NCBI GenBank assembly: GCA_045538535.1
Contig: JAZSRN010000046.1
Location: 1 to 12,853 of the forward strand
Direction: 5' to 3'
DNA: 12,853 bases
DNA from: RUG14219 sp045538535
Lineage (GTDB): Bacteria; Cyanobacteriota; Vampirovibrionia; Gastranaerophilales; Gastranaerophilaceae
The stretch's first letter is position 1; each line of letters opens with the position of its first letter. A model generated the notes under the pieces. The model did not search any database. It saw nothing but the letters and a program-made list of their open reading frames with translations, and had not been told where the DNA came from. Made by a program: the position numbers and the translations under genes. This document shows, in pieces, positions 1-7,089 of this stretch.

Positions 1-74
1 CGATCCGACTTAGCAACTTCAGTTTCTGCTGCAACTTCAACAACTTCTAATTCGTCTTTGTTTTCTAAATCCAT
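1..74 (-). CDS. 5' end of an unidentified gene with an acidic N-terminus (partial)
   Basis: Reading leftward from ATG at 74, the frame stays open to the window edge for 24 codons and starts MDLENKDELEVVEVAAETE. The peptide is strongly acidic with alternating Glu/Val, like the disordered N-terminal tails of several translation or chaperone proteins, but nothing in it identifies a family. A purine-rich AAAGG lies about 8 nt before the ATG and supports this start. The upstream 196 bases contain no other gene, so this gene probably has its own promoter there, although I see only weak boxes. The rest of the gene lies outside the window. Confidence 0.6.
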   Translation of the reverse strand, partial: MDLENKDELEVVEVAAETEVAKSD

Positions 75-270
75 TGATTTTACCTTTCATTTAATTTTCT
101 AATCTAATCAATTTTATGTTTTTACGAATATGCCAAAAAACAAGCAAACTAATGCTATTTGGAATCATATTCGAGATAAATTTTCTGACAAGAATAATTT
201 TTACACAAAAAATAATAAAAATCAAGTGTTTAATTTTAGACAAACTGCAATCATGGTTAATGGATTTGTA
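75..270. other. Intergenic region, 196 bp, AT-rich
   Basis: Gap between the stop of the secreted lectin-like gene (271) and the start of the partial left-edge gene (74), both on the minus strand. It should hold the end of the long operon and the promoter of the left-edge gene. I see no GC-rich hairpin followed by a T run and no convincing -35/-10 pair. The open plus-strand frame here is short, Lys/Asn-rich and runs into the neighbouring coding region, so I do not call it a gene. Confidence 0.4.
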
Positions 271-957
271 TTAATATTCCGCATAGACGCAGCGAACCAT
301 TGCACGTGTTGCATTTTTTTCTTTTTTGAAAGCACTTGAAAATCCATCATCCATTACATAGATGTATTTTCCTGTGTAACCGTATGATTTATCTGTCCAA
401 TATGCTTCAGCGATTTTTGAATGGTCAATTTTATTATAAAAGGTCAACAATTCGTTTTTACAAGTATAATTTGCATTGTCTGCAGTTGTCATACACTCAT
501 CACGATACTCAAAACTTGTTGGACTAACACGACAATTTTTTAAAAATTCATCACGTGAAGCAACTACTTCGTTATTGTATTTGAATTGATAGTGACAGTT
601 TGTAGAGTTCAGCCACATTTCCCAAGCTTCTTCCGGAGTAGGGATTCTCATGCCTGATTCTAAACAAAACTGTTCTGTATCGGGGTAATCAAACGCTTTC
701 CTTGATTGGTAATTCGCTACATATAATTTACCTTTTTCTGTCTCAATTGCTGTACAAGTAATTTCTTTTTTGCAGTCTTTTATTTTGTTATAATTTATTA
801 GCTTATAATATACAGTTTTAATATCAAATTGTGGTATATTTAAAAATCGGTACTGTTCCGGTAATTTTGGCATCATTATTGTCAAACTAATAGCACAAAG
901 TACTAAAAAAATAAGAACACTTATCGCCATTTTAAATTCACTATCTTTATTATTCAT
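271..957 (-). CDS. Membrane-anchored DUF1566/C-type-lectin-like protein
   Basis: Protein of 228 aa from ATG 957. Residues 10-29 are a hydrophobic stretch after a short charged N-terminus, most likely a signal anchor that places the rest outside the cytoplasm. Residues 60-228 match the second half of the 419-aa protein of the same operon: a CxxxxxC pair (C62, C68), then C98-x5-RIPTPEEA, YWTDK (186-190) and the closing RAMVRCV with C223. This layout (Cys, LPt-EEa, YWTs, RCV) is that of the DUF1566/Lcl-type C-type-lectin-like fold, in which the first and last Cys usually pair. Four extra Cys (121, 142, 155, 166) are particular to this copy. The start lies 1 nt after the upstream stop, so translation is probably coupled. 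An ATG at 987 would add MKIIGKLITK and overlap the upstream gene by 29 nt. Ligand and role are unknown. Confidence 0.72.
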   Translation of the reverse strand: MNNKDSEFKMAISVLIFLVLCAISLTIMMPKLPEQYRFLNIPQFDIKTVYYKLINYNKIKDCKKEITCTAIETEKGKLYVANYQSRKAFDYPDTEQFCLESGMRIPTPEEAWEMWLNSTNCHYQFKYNNEVVASRDEFLKNCRVSPTSFEYRDECMTTADNANYTCKNELLTFYNKIDHSKIAEAYWTDKSYGYTGKYIYVMDDGFSSAFKKEKNATRAMVRCVYAEY

Positions 958-958
958 C

Positions 959-1732
959 TTAGTAATCAACTTTCCAATTATTTTCAATTATTCTCGCCGC
1001 ACAACCATTTCCGTTTATATGATAAGTTGCATCGTTAACAAGTTCATTAGGCGTTCCGCAAGCATCTTTGTGTGTGCGCCAATAATTATTCGAAGAGTTC
1101 CAATTTATTCCATAAGCATTTATCGCGGTATCCTTGCCATAAAACGGATAGATTTTGCCATCTTGTGCTAAATAAAATCCGAATATATCTTTTCCCCAAG
1201 TATTTGCGCCATCATAGCCATCAATATCGACATAAAGATATGCTATTTCAAGATAAACATTTCCTCCGAGTTTTTCAATCGTTTTATCATCAATATTCGT
1301 ATATTCTCCGAATTTTTTTGCCCCAAAATAAATTATTTGACCATTCTTTAATACTAAAGCAAATTCATCATTGTTATAGCCATTACTTGCGTATGAATTT
1401 GTCTCGTTCAAGTGTTTGTAATATGGCAATCTGCAAGCTGTATCATTAATATAGCAAGTATAATCAACATCAAAGATTTTTCTTAATTCTTTGTTCAAAT
1501 AATTCTGATATTCAAACCTATTGGTTTGTTTTGACGGCAAATCTTTATATAGAGGGGTATCTTTCAAGCTTTCTGCATTATTAGCCTCAAGATACATTTT
1601 AAAATGAGTATTAATGTTTGAAATTGTATCTTTCAAAACCGGAACGTCGACCGAATTAGCGATATTACAATTGCTTATAAGTACAATTGATATAATTAAT
1701 AGTTTGATAAATTTTGCATATATTCTTTTCAT
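959..1732 (-). CDS. Secreted pilin-C-terminal-domain-like protein
   Basis: Protein of 257 aa with a Sec-type signal peptide: KR, hydrophobic 8-20, and a likely cleavage after ANS at 25-27. There is no prepilin FTLxE site. Residues 168-199 carry VDIDG...NTWGKDIFGF...DGKIYPFYG, and the chain ends C244-AARIIENNWKVDY. The pilin-like protein at 8411-9145 has the equivalent IDVNG...CGKDTF...PFGG and GWEIKDDYPW, so this is the pilin globular domain exported without the pilin assembly helix. Cys pairs C93/C100 and C225/C244 have counterparts in the 419-aa neighbour and suggest disulfides. GGAG lies a few bases before the ATG in the 12-nt gap after that neighbour. The downstream lectin-like gene begins 1 nt after this stop. 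Function is unknown; a surface or minor-pilus-associated role is a guess. Confidence 0.75.
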   Translation of the reverse strand: MKRIYAKFIKLLIISIVLISNCNIANSVDVPVLKDTISNINTHFKMYLEANNAESLKDTPLYKDLPSKQTNRFEYQNYLNKELRKIFDVDYTCYINDTACRLPYYKHLNETNSYASNGYNNDEFALVLKNGQIIYFGAKKFGEYTNIDDKTIEKLGGNVYLEIAYLYVDIDGYDGANTWGKDIFGFYLAQDGKIYPFYGKDTAINAYGINWNSSNNYWRTHKDACGTPNELVNDATYHINGNGCAARIIENNWKVDY

Positions 1733-1744
1733 TTTTGCTCCATT

Positions 1745-3004
1745 TTATTTGAATTTTCTGAACACACATCTTGCACTGAGATTTTTATTTCCGTCAAGCT
1801 GAGATTCTATATCTTTATTGTTTTGGGATGGAATAACAAAATGTCTGTTGTTATCAAACTCAGTAGAAGTCCAATATGTTTTTGATTTATCTAACGGTTT
1901 AGAACTTTGTGCGATAAGTTGTGCTTCTTCTAAACTCGGTAAAAACATTGATTTTTCAGAACAAGCGTGTCGGGCATCTACATAATCCCCATCAAATTCT
2001 GTATCATAAGTAAGGGAATAAAGAGTATACTCCGGCATATCAAATGTTATACAGATTTTTTCATTTAAACAATTTGAAATTTCTCTGTCTAAGTCACCGG
2101 AAATATCAACTTGGTAATTTATTTGCCAATTATTACGATAAATTCTATCAGCACAACTTTCGCCGGTATTGTTGTCATTCATTTCATTAGCACAACGATA
2201 TTTGCTTTCTTGCGCCATCCAATTTGATTTTGAATACACTGCTCTATCAAAACCATAGAAAGGATAAAGTTTGCCATCTTGTCCTAAATTATATGCAAAC
2301 AAATCTGCCCCCCAAATGTTTGGTGCTTGTCTACCGTTAATGTCGATATATACAAACGCATAAATCTCTTGTAGTTTTGTTTCATTAAAATAAACATCTT
2401 CTTGCATTTCGCGTTTTGCAGATTCATCACCATAAGTATCCATAATCTTTTTGAAAAATTTATTTGGTTTTGAGATTTCCGGTGTTGCACCATCTCCCAA
2501 ACCTAGAGGGAAGAAATAAAAATATATGGAATAGCCATCGTTAGAATATAATCTGTAAGATAAATTGTCAAAATCCTCAGTATTAAGTGCTGAATTCATA
2601 TAAAAATATGTCGAAGTTTTTGGGTACAGACAAGTTCCATAATCCCGATAGCAAGACTCTTGGGCATTAAATTTTTCATCAAGTACCGTAGATAAATGGT
2701 TATAAATAGATTCATTCTCTCCAAGTTTAGGATATTTTTTTATTAAAGAGGTATACGCAAGCCCATATACATTTTCTTCTTTGAGTATATTAGCAAAATT
2801 TATTTCGAAATTGTCGTAAATACTTTTAAGCCTTGTAACATCAGGGGTATACAAACCTTCTTGCGGTACAAATTTTGTATTCAATTCAATTTCTGTTTGC
2901 GCATTTTTTATTGTTTGAGACATTAGATTTTCGATATAAGGTTTAGCAACACACAAACCTATAAAAATCAACAATATTATAAGTGCAATGTATCTTTTTT
3001 TCAT
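1745..3004 (-). CDS. Secreted two-domain protein: pilin-like domain plus DUF1566/lectin-like domain
   Basis: Protein of 419 aa. MKKRYIALIILLIFIGLCVA is a signal peptide or N-terminal anchor, with a possible cleavage after A20. Residues ~50-297 match the 257-aa neighbour: C118/C125, YIDING..PNIWGADLFAY...DGKLYPFYG at 219-251, and C271/C284 before NNWQINY. Residues ~305-419 match the 228-aa neighbour: C312/C318, then C348-x5-FLPSLEEA, YWTSTE at 377-382 and ARCVF with C413. One chain therefore holds both domains that the next two genes encode separately. It starts 13 nt after the mutase stop with GTGGAG 5 nt before the ATG, and its stop is 12 nt from the next gene, so co-transcription is likely. 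The exported domains and paired Cys suggest a disulfide-stabilised surface protein; the binding partner is unknown. Confidence 0.78.
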   Translation of the reverse strand: MKKRYIALIILLIFIGLCVAKPYIENLMSQTIKNAQTEIELNTKFVPQEGLYTPDVTRLKSIYDNFEINFANILKEENVYGLAYTSLIKKYPKLGENESIYNHLSTVLDEKFNAQESCYRDYGTCLYPKTSTYFYMNSALNTEDFDNLSYRLYSNDGYSIYFYFFPLGLGDGATPEISKPNKFFKKIMDTYGDESAKREMQEDVYFNETKLQEIYAFVYIDINGRQAPNIWGADLFAYNLGQDGKLYPFYGFDRAVYSKSNWMAQESKYRCANEMNDNNTGESCADRIYRNNWQINYQVDISGDLDREISNCLNEKICITFDMPEYTLYSLTYDTEFDGDYVDARHACSEKSMFLPSLEEAQLIAQSSKPLDKSKTYWTSTEFDNNRHFVIPSQNNKDIESQLDGNKNLSARCVFRKFK

Positions 3005-3017
3005 TATTACTCCACTA

Positions 3018-4487
3018 TTAAGCTTTAACGCTCAATATATCATCTAACATCTTAATCATACAGTTTTGGAATTTAACACATTCAGCCTCATTTTTAGCTT
3101 CAAAGCGAAGTGTAAATACTGGTTCCGTATTACTTTGCCTTATTAGTGCAAAACCACCATCAAAAACAATTCTCATACCATCAAGCGTAATAATATCCTT
3201 AATCTCGGCCCCAAATATATTTTTATTATTTTCAACAGTCTCTTGAATTTTAGCCAATGTTGATTTTTTCAAATCATTAGGGCAAGGGTAACGAACTTCT
3301 GCTGATGAATAAACTTCTTCAAATGGTTTGAGCATATCTTGAATTGTAAAGTTCGGATTAAGTTTTTTATGTTTTGAAATAATTTCCAAAATTCTGCAAC
3401 CGGCGTACACAGCATCATCAAAACCGTAGTATCTATCTTTAAAGAATGTGTGCCCACTCATTTCGCCCGCGAGAATTGCTCCTGTTTTTTTCATCATATC
3501 TTTGATATAACCGTGGCCGGTCTTGCACATTACTGCATTTCCGCCGATTTTGTCAATAGTATCATATAAAACTTGAGAACACTTAACTTCACTAACCACA
3601 GTCGGAACAATTCCGGTATCTTTACATTTTTCTATCAAATCTTGCGCATATATAAGTAATAATTTGTCGCCGGTTAAGAAATTACCTTTATTATCTATTA
3701 CTCCAATTCTATCACTGTCACCATCATAAGCAATACCGACATCAGCACCGGTTTTGATAACGGTTTCTTTAAGTGTATCAAGAGTTTTTTCTACACTTGG
3801 GTTAGGGTGATGATTTGGAAATCTGCCGTCGGGTTCTGAAAATAACTCAATGACTTCACAACCTAATTCTTTATATAATTGAGGCCCAACAACTCCACCG
3901 GTTGCATTTGCACTGTCAACAACCACCTTGACACCATCACAGAGCCCATTAAAACGTGCTTTCATATCGTTTATATAATCAGGTATAATGTTGTATTTTT
4001 TTACAACTCCTAATGTTTCAGCGGTTGTATTATCGTTAAAACCGGCAAAAGTTATTTCTTTTACTTCTTTTATTTGCGATTCATTTAAAGTGCATTTATT
4101 ATAAGTCATTTTCATCCCGTTGTATTCGCTTGGGTTATGACTTGCGGTAATTATACAAGCTGCAATTATGTCATTGCCTTGCGTAATTTCTTTGGGTAAA
4201 CCGACAACTTCTGAATAATAACCGATAGGAGTTGGCGCAAGTCCTAAATCAACGACATTTGCACCCGTTGATGTAATACCATTTACTAAAGATTGCGCAA
4301 GTGAAGGTGAGTGCAATCTGGCATCCATAGTTACAGTAATCCACATATCAGAAGGGTTTTTAGAACTTTGTTGTTTTAAGTATTCTACAAATCCTCTACC
4401 GGTTGCGTAGTACAATTCTTCAGTTATATCTTCGCCGTAAATTCCTCTTATATCATTTTTACCAAATGCGTGATCATATTTTTGCAT
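3018..4487 (-). CDS. Phosphomannomutase/phosphoglucomutase (alpha-D-phosphohexomutase)
   Basis: Cytoplasmic enzyme of 489 aa that interconverts hexose 6-phosphate and hexose 1-phosphate (mannose and/or glucose), feeding nucleotide-sugar and glycan synthesis. The family's four landmarks are present in order: the phosphoserine loop TASHNP at 114-119 (catalytic S116), the metal-binding DGDSDR at 255-260, the sugar-binding GEMSGH at 341-346, and the C-terminal phosphate-binding RQSNTEP at 450-456. FGKNDIRGIYGED at the start is also typical of bacterial PMM/PGM. Length is in the usual 450-500 range. GGGGAG lies about 11 nt before the ATG. It heads the probable operon with three exported-protein genes (gaps 13, 12 and 1 nt) and is divergent from the ABC permease gene 47 bp away. 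Whether mannose or glucose phosphate is preferred cannot be read from sequence. Confidence 0.95.
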   Translation of the reverse strand: MQKYDHAFGKNDIRGIYGEDITEELYYATGRGFVEYLKQQSSKNPSDMWITVTMDARLHSPSLAQSLVNGITSTGANVVDLGLAPTPIGYYSEVVGLPKEITQGNDIIAACIITASHNPSEYNGMKMTYNKCTLNESQIKEVKEITFAGFNDNTTAETLGVVKKYNIIPDYINDMKARFNGLCDGVKVVVDSANATGGVVGPQLYKELGCEVIELFSEPDGRFPNHHPNPSVEKTLDTLKETVIKTGADVGIAYDGDSDRIGVIDNKGNFLTGDKLLLIYAQDLIEKCKDTGIVPTVVSEVKCSQVLYDTIDKIGGNAVMCKTGHGYIKDMMKKTGAILAGEMSGHTFFKDRYYGFDDAVYAGCRILEIISKHKKLNPNFTIQDMLKPFEEVYSSAEVRYPCPNDLKKSTLAKIQETVENNKNIFGAEIKDIITLDGMRIVFDGGFALIRQSNTEPVFTLRFEAKNEAECVKFQNCMIKMLDDILSVKA

Positions 4488-4522
4488 AATATTAAGTTCT
4501 CCCCATAAATTATTTAGTATTG

Positions 4523-4534
4523 TATAATCATACC
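4523..4534 (+). promoter_or_regulatory. Perfect -10 box 6 nt before the ABC permease ATG (leaderless promoter)
   Basis: TATAAT at 4523-4528 is followed by six bases and then ATG at 4535. Transcription would start at about the A of the ATG. No Shine-Dalgarno sequence precedes this ATG. The -35 position (about 4500-4505) has no recognisable match, so the promoter rests on its -10 alone. Confidence 0.5.
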
Positions 4535-4556
4535 ATGAGATTTAAAGTTTTTGCAA
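4527..4556 (-). promoter_or_regulatory. Probable promoter of the phosphohexomutase operon
   Basis: On the minus strand TTGCAA (4551-4556) and TATGAT (4527-4532) are separated by 18 bp. The start point would be near 4520, giving a leader of about 33 nt that contains GGGGAG. The -10 box overlaps the -10 box of the opposing permease promoter by two bases, and the -35 lies inside the permease coding sequence. Confidence 0.45.
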
Positions 4557-5425
4557 ATAATTTACTAAACAAAACTGAATTTGCAAGCTGGATTTTTATA
4601 TTACCGGCCTTGATAGGTACGTTGATTTTCATTGTAATTCCGGTTATCTGTTCATTTGGCTTAAGTTTTGTTAAATGGGATTTGCTAAATCCTATGGAGT
4701 TTGTCGGCTTTACAAATTATAAAGATATTTTTTCGGAACAATTATTTTTAAAAATACTTTTAAATACGATTATTTTTGCATTAACAACCTCGATTTTTGG
4801 TGTTATAATTCCACTCATATTATCTTGTATACTAAATTCTAAAATAAGAGGAAGTGAATTTTACAGAACGGCATATTTTCTGCCATTCATTACACCAATG
4901 ATAGTAATCGGGATTGTTTGGGAGTGGATTTTTGATCCTAATATAGGTGTGCTAAATCAATTTTTACATTTACATATAAATTGGCTATATGACCCGATTT
5001 GGGCCATGCCGGCGCTTATAATTGTCTCTGTTTGGAAATTAATTGGATATAATATGATAATTTTTCTTTCCGCATTGTCGGGAATTTCAAACAGTTTGTT
5101 TGAAGCTGCAAAAATTGATGGCGCAAATTCTTTTCAAGTTTTTAAAAATATTACGGTACCAATGCTTTCACCGACAATATTTTTTGTAGTAATTATTACC
5201 GCAATAAGTTCGTTTCAAGTATTTGACTTAATTTATCTAATGACTGAAGGTGGTCCGTTAGACAGCACAAATGTGCTTGTGTACGCTATTTACAAAAACG
5301 CATTTGAATATTTCAATATTGGTAAAGCTTCGGCAATTGCTTATGTTTTATTTGTTATAATTCTTGTTTTAACGCTAATACAATGGAATTTACGCAAAAA
5401 ATTTGTTTATAATGAAATTGAATAA
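4535..5425 (+). CDS. ABC transporter permease, MalF/UgpA-type (sugar uptake family)
   Basis: Inner-membrane protein of 296 aa, length and pattern of the MalF/UgpA/LacF group of carbohydrate importers. About six hydrophobic segments are visible (approximately 17-40, 75-100, 113-133, 157-180, 211-232, 266-284). The cytoplasmic loop that contacts the ATPase carries the EAA motif, EAAKIDGANSFQVFKNITVP at 190-209. TEGGPLDSTNVLVYAIYKNAF near the C-terminus is also characteristic. I place the start at ATG 4535; an in-frame TTG at 4520 overlaps the -10 box and would add only MYNHT. No second permease, binding protein or ATPase is adjacent, so it must work with subunits encoded elsewhere or be a relic. 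Substrate is unknown; the neighbouring phosphohexomutase hints at sugars only weakly. Confidence 0.88.
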   Translation: MRFKVFANNLLNKTEFASWIFILPALIGTLIFIVIPVICSFGLSFVKWDLLNPMEFVGFTNYKDIFSEQLFLKILLNTIIFALTTSIFGVIIPLILSCILNSKIRGSEFYRTAYFLPFITPMIVIGIVWEWIFDPNIGVLNQFLHLHINWLYDPIWAMPALIIVSVWKLIGYNMIIFLSALSGISNSLFEAAKIDGANSFQVFKNITVPMLSPTIFFVVIITAISSFQVFDLIYLMTEGGPLDSTNVLVYAIYKNAFEYFNIGKASAIAYVLFVIILVLTLIQWNLRKKFVYNEIE

Positions 5426-5528
5426 TAATTTTTGTAACAAATTAATATAAAATCCTAAAGTTTACACTTAATCGTACCGAATACATATCTGTAAAGGTTA
5501 TAGCAGTTGATTACGGAGTGTGTAAATC
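5426..5528. other. Intergenic region after the ABC permease
   Basis: 103 AT-rich bases between the permease stop and the small acidic ORF. TTTACA at 5461-5466 could be a -35 but no good -10 follows. The weak dyad TTTGT-A-ACAAA just after the permease stop is too short and AT-only to call a terminator. Confidence 0.3.
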
Positions 5529-5672
5529 ATGTTTGACGATTTAAATAAGAAAAAAATAATTATTGAAATTACTGATTTAGTGAACGAGGAAGAGGAATTT
5601 GAAGAGGAAGAGTTGGACGAATATTGCCAATTTATGAAACAGATTTTTTTGCAAACATCAGGCTTGAATTAG
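5529..5672 (+). CDS. Small acidic protein, 47 aa, unidentified
   Basis: ATG at 5529 opens a 47-codon frame ending TAG at 5670-5672: MFDDLNKKKIIIEITDLV, then a run very rich in Glu (residues 20-29 include eight Glu), then DEYCQFMKQIFLQTSGLN. GGAG lies about 10 nt before the ATG. The peptide looks soluble, with a short basic/hydrophobic strand, an acidic segment and a likely C-terminal amphipathic helix. It sits 46 nt before the flavoprotein gene on the same strand. I recognise no family. Support is the Shine-Dalgarno, the non-random composition and the fact that it fills an otherwise empty gap; against it is its size. Confidence 0.5.
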   Translation: MFDDLNKKKIIIEITDLVNEEEEFEEEELDEYCQFMKQIFLQTSGLN

Positions 5673-5706
5673 ACTTATGGCTAATGAAAAATTTTTGCAG
5701 TAATAC

Positions 5707-5718
5707 GATAATCAAACT
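5707..5718 (+). promoter_or_regulatory. Candidate -10 box 6 nt before the flavoprotein ATG
   Basis: GATAAT at 5707-5712, then six bases, then ATG at 5719; there is no Shine-Dalgarno. The geometry copies the permease start and implies a leaderless message. No good -35 is visible, and TAATAC at 5701-5706 is an alternative -10. Confidence 0.35.
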
Positions 5719-7089
5719 ATGAAAATTGTTATTATCGGCGGTGTTGCAGCGGGGGCAAAAGCAGCAGCAAAAGCAAAAAGACTAATTCCTGAAGCAGAGA
5801 TAAATCTATATACACAAGATACGCATGTATCATATTCTGCGTGTGGATTACCTTATTATATTGAGGGTAATTTTGATGACTATAGAATGCTGTTAGTGCG
5901 CTCTCCAGAGGAATTTGAACAACAAGGTATACATATCCACTTGCAAAATAAAGTCACAAAAATTCTTCCTCATTATAAACAAGTTTTGGTTGATGATTTG
6001 ATAAATAAAAAAGTTTTTCTGGTTGATTATGACAAATTGATTATAGCAACTGGAGCAAGACCATTTATACCAAATATCGAAAACCTAAATCTAAAAAATG
6101 TTTATACATTAAGGACTATTGAAGATGGTATAAACATTAAAGAAACGATGAAATCTTGTAAAAAAATAACTGTTATTGGAGGCGGTTATATTGGCATAGA
6201 ACTTTTAGAGGCATTTGTCAAACAAGGAGTATTTGTAAACTTAATTGAGGCTTCACAGTATTTGATGCCTAATTTAGATACTGAAATGTCTCATTTACTT
6301 AAAAACTCATTATCTACCATTAATAATTCAAGATTCAATATATATACAGGAGAAAAAGTGACCAGATTTTCCGGTGATAATAATGGTATTAAAAAAGTAA
6401 TAACTGAAACGGGATTGGAAATAGATTCCGATATGGTTGTAATAGCGGCAGGAGTGGTACCAAATGTAGAAATTGCAGCCGATGCCGGCATAAAACTAGG
6501 GGTAACCGGCGCAATTGAAACTGATTGCAATATGAAAACAAATATTGAAGATATTTATGCGTGCGGCGATTGTATTCAAGAAAATTTGCTAATTACTAAT
6601 ACTCCAATGTGGGTTCCACTAGGTTCAAATGCGAATAAGGAAGGTAGATGTGCCGCTATAAACGCTTGTGGTGGCCAAGATTGCTTTGAAGGTGTTTTAG
6701 GTTCAGCCGTAACAAGATGCTTAGATTTTACAATTTCGATGACAGGTTTGACTGAAAAAGAGGCAATTAAGCTTGGTATTGAGCCCATTTCATCAACGGT
6801 AACTAAAACCGATAAGGTTGGTTATATGCCAGAGGTAAATACTCTTACCCTAAAACTTGTTGCAGACAGAAAAACAGAAAGATTAATCGGTGGGCAAGCG
6901 ATAGGGCCTATGGGGGCAGATAAACGCATAAACACTTTAGCTTCAGCCATCAAAGCCGGCATGTGTGTAAAAGATTTTGTGGGAAGTGATTTTACTTATG
7001 CCCCACCATATTCCCCAACAATAGATCCACTTTTAAATGCCGCAGAAATGCTCTTAGACAAGCTTAATTCAATGAATAAAGATACTTAG
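5719..7089 (+). CDS. CoA-disulfide reductase/NADH oxidase-like flavoprotein
   Basis: FAD- and NAD(P)H-dependent enzyme of 456 aa in the pyridine nucleotide-disulfide oxidoreductase class, single-Cys branch. Seen in order: FAD Rossmann start MKIVIIGGVAAGAKAA, the redox-active SYSACGLPYY with C42, IIATGARP at 108-114, the NAD(P)H Rossmann motif ITVIGGGYIG at 150-159, the second FAD contact IYACGDC at 279-285, and a C-terminal dimerisation domain with YAPPYSPTIDPLLNAA, typical of CoA-disulfide reductases. Members either reduce CoA disulfide or reduce O2 to water, as protection against oxygen or thiol stress; sequence alone does not decide between them. The start lacks a Shine-Dalgarno and has a -10 box 6 nt upstream. 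Its last 26 bp overlap, tail to tail, the convergent FAD oxidoreductase gene. Confidence 0.92.
   Translation: MKIVIIGGVAAGAKAAAKAKRLIPEAEINLYTQDTHVSYSACGLPYYIEGNFDDYRMLLVRSPEEFEQQGIHIHLQNKVTKILPHYKQVLVDDLINKKVFLVDYDKLIIATGARPFIPNIENLNLKNVYTLRTIEDGINIKETMKSCKKITVIGGGYIGIELLEAFVKQGVFVNLIEASQYLMPNLDTEMSHLLKNSLSTINNSRFNIYTGEKVTRFSGDNNGIKKVITETGLEIDSDMVVIAAGVVPNVEIAADAGIKLGVTGAIETDCNMKTNIEDIYACGDCIQENLLITNTPMWVPLGSNANKEGRCAAINACGGQDCFEGVLGSAVTRCLDFTISMTGLTEKEAIKLGIEPISSTVTKTDKVGYMPEVNTLTLKLVADRKTERLIGGQAIGPMGADKRINTLASAIKAGMCVKDFVGSDFTYAPPYSPTIDPLLNAAEMLLDKLNSMNKDT

Noticed and set aside
130..339. Open plus-strand frame of 69 codons
   Set aside because: Lys/Asn-rich low-complexity start, no ribosome site, and its end runs antisense into the conserved C-terminus of the lectin-like gene.
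959..987. Split lectin/pilin pair as a frameshifted pseudogene of one fused gene
   Set aside because: The downstream gene has its own ATG and a membrane anchor that has no counterpart in the fused protein, so it is a separate gene rather than a broken one.
1072..1449. Plus-strand frame of 125 codons
   Set aside because: Entirely antisense to the pilin-domain gene, with a His/Tyr/Ser-rich composition typical of a shadow frame and no ribosome site.
5677..5703. Eight-codon mini-ORF (MANEKFLQ) before the flavoprotein gene
   Set aside because: No ribosome site and no attenuator-like structure after it; such short frames are expected by chance.
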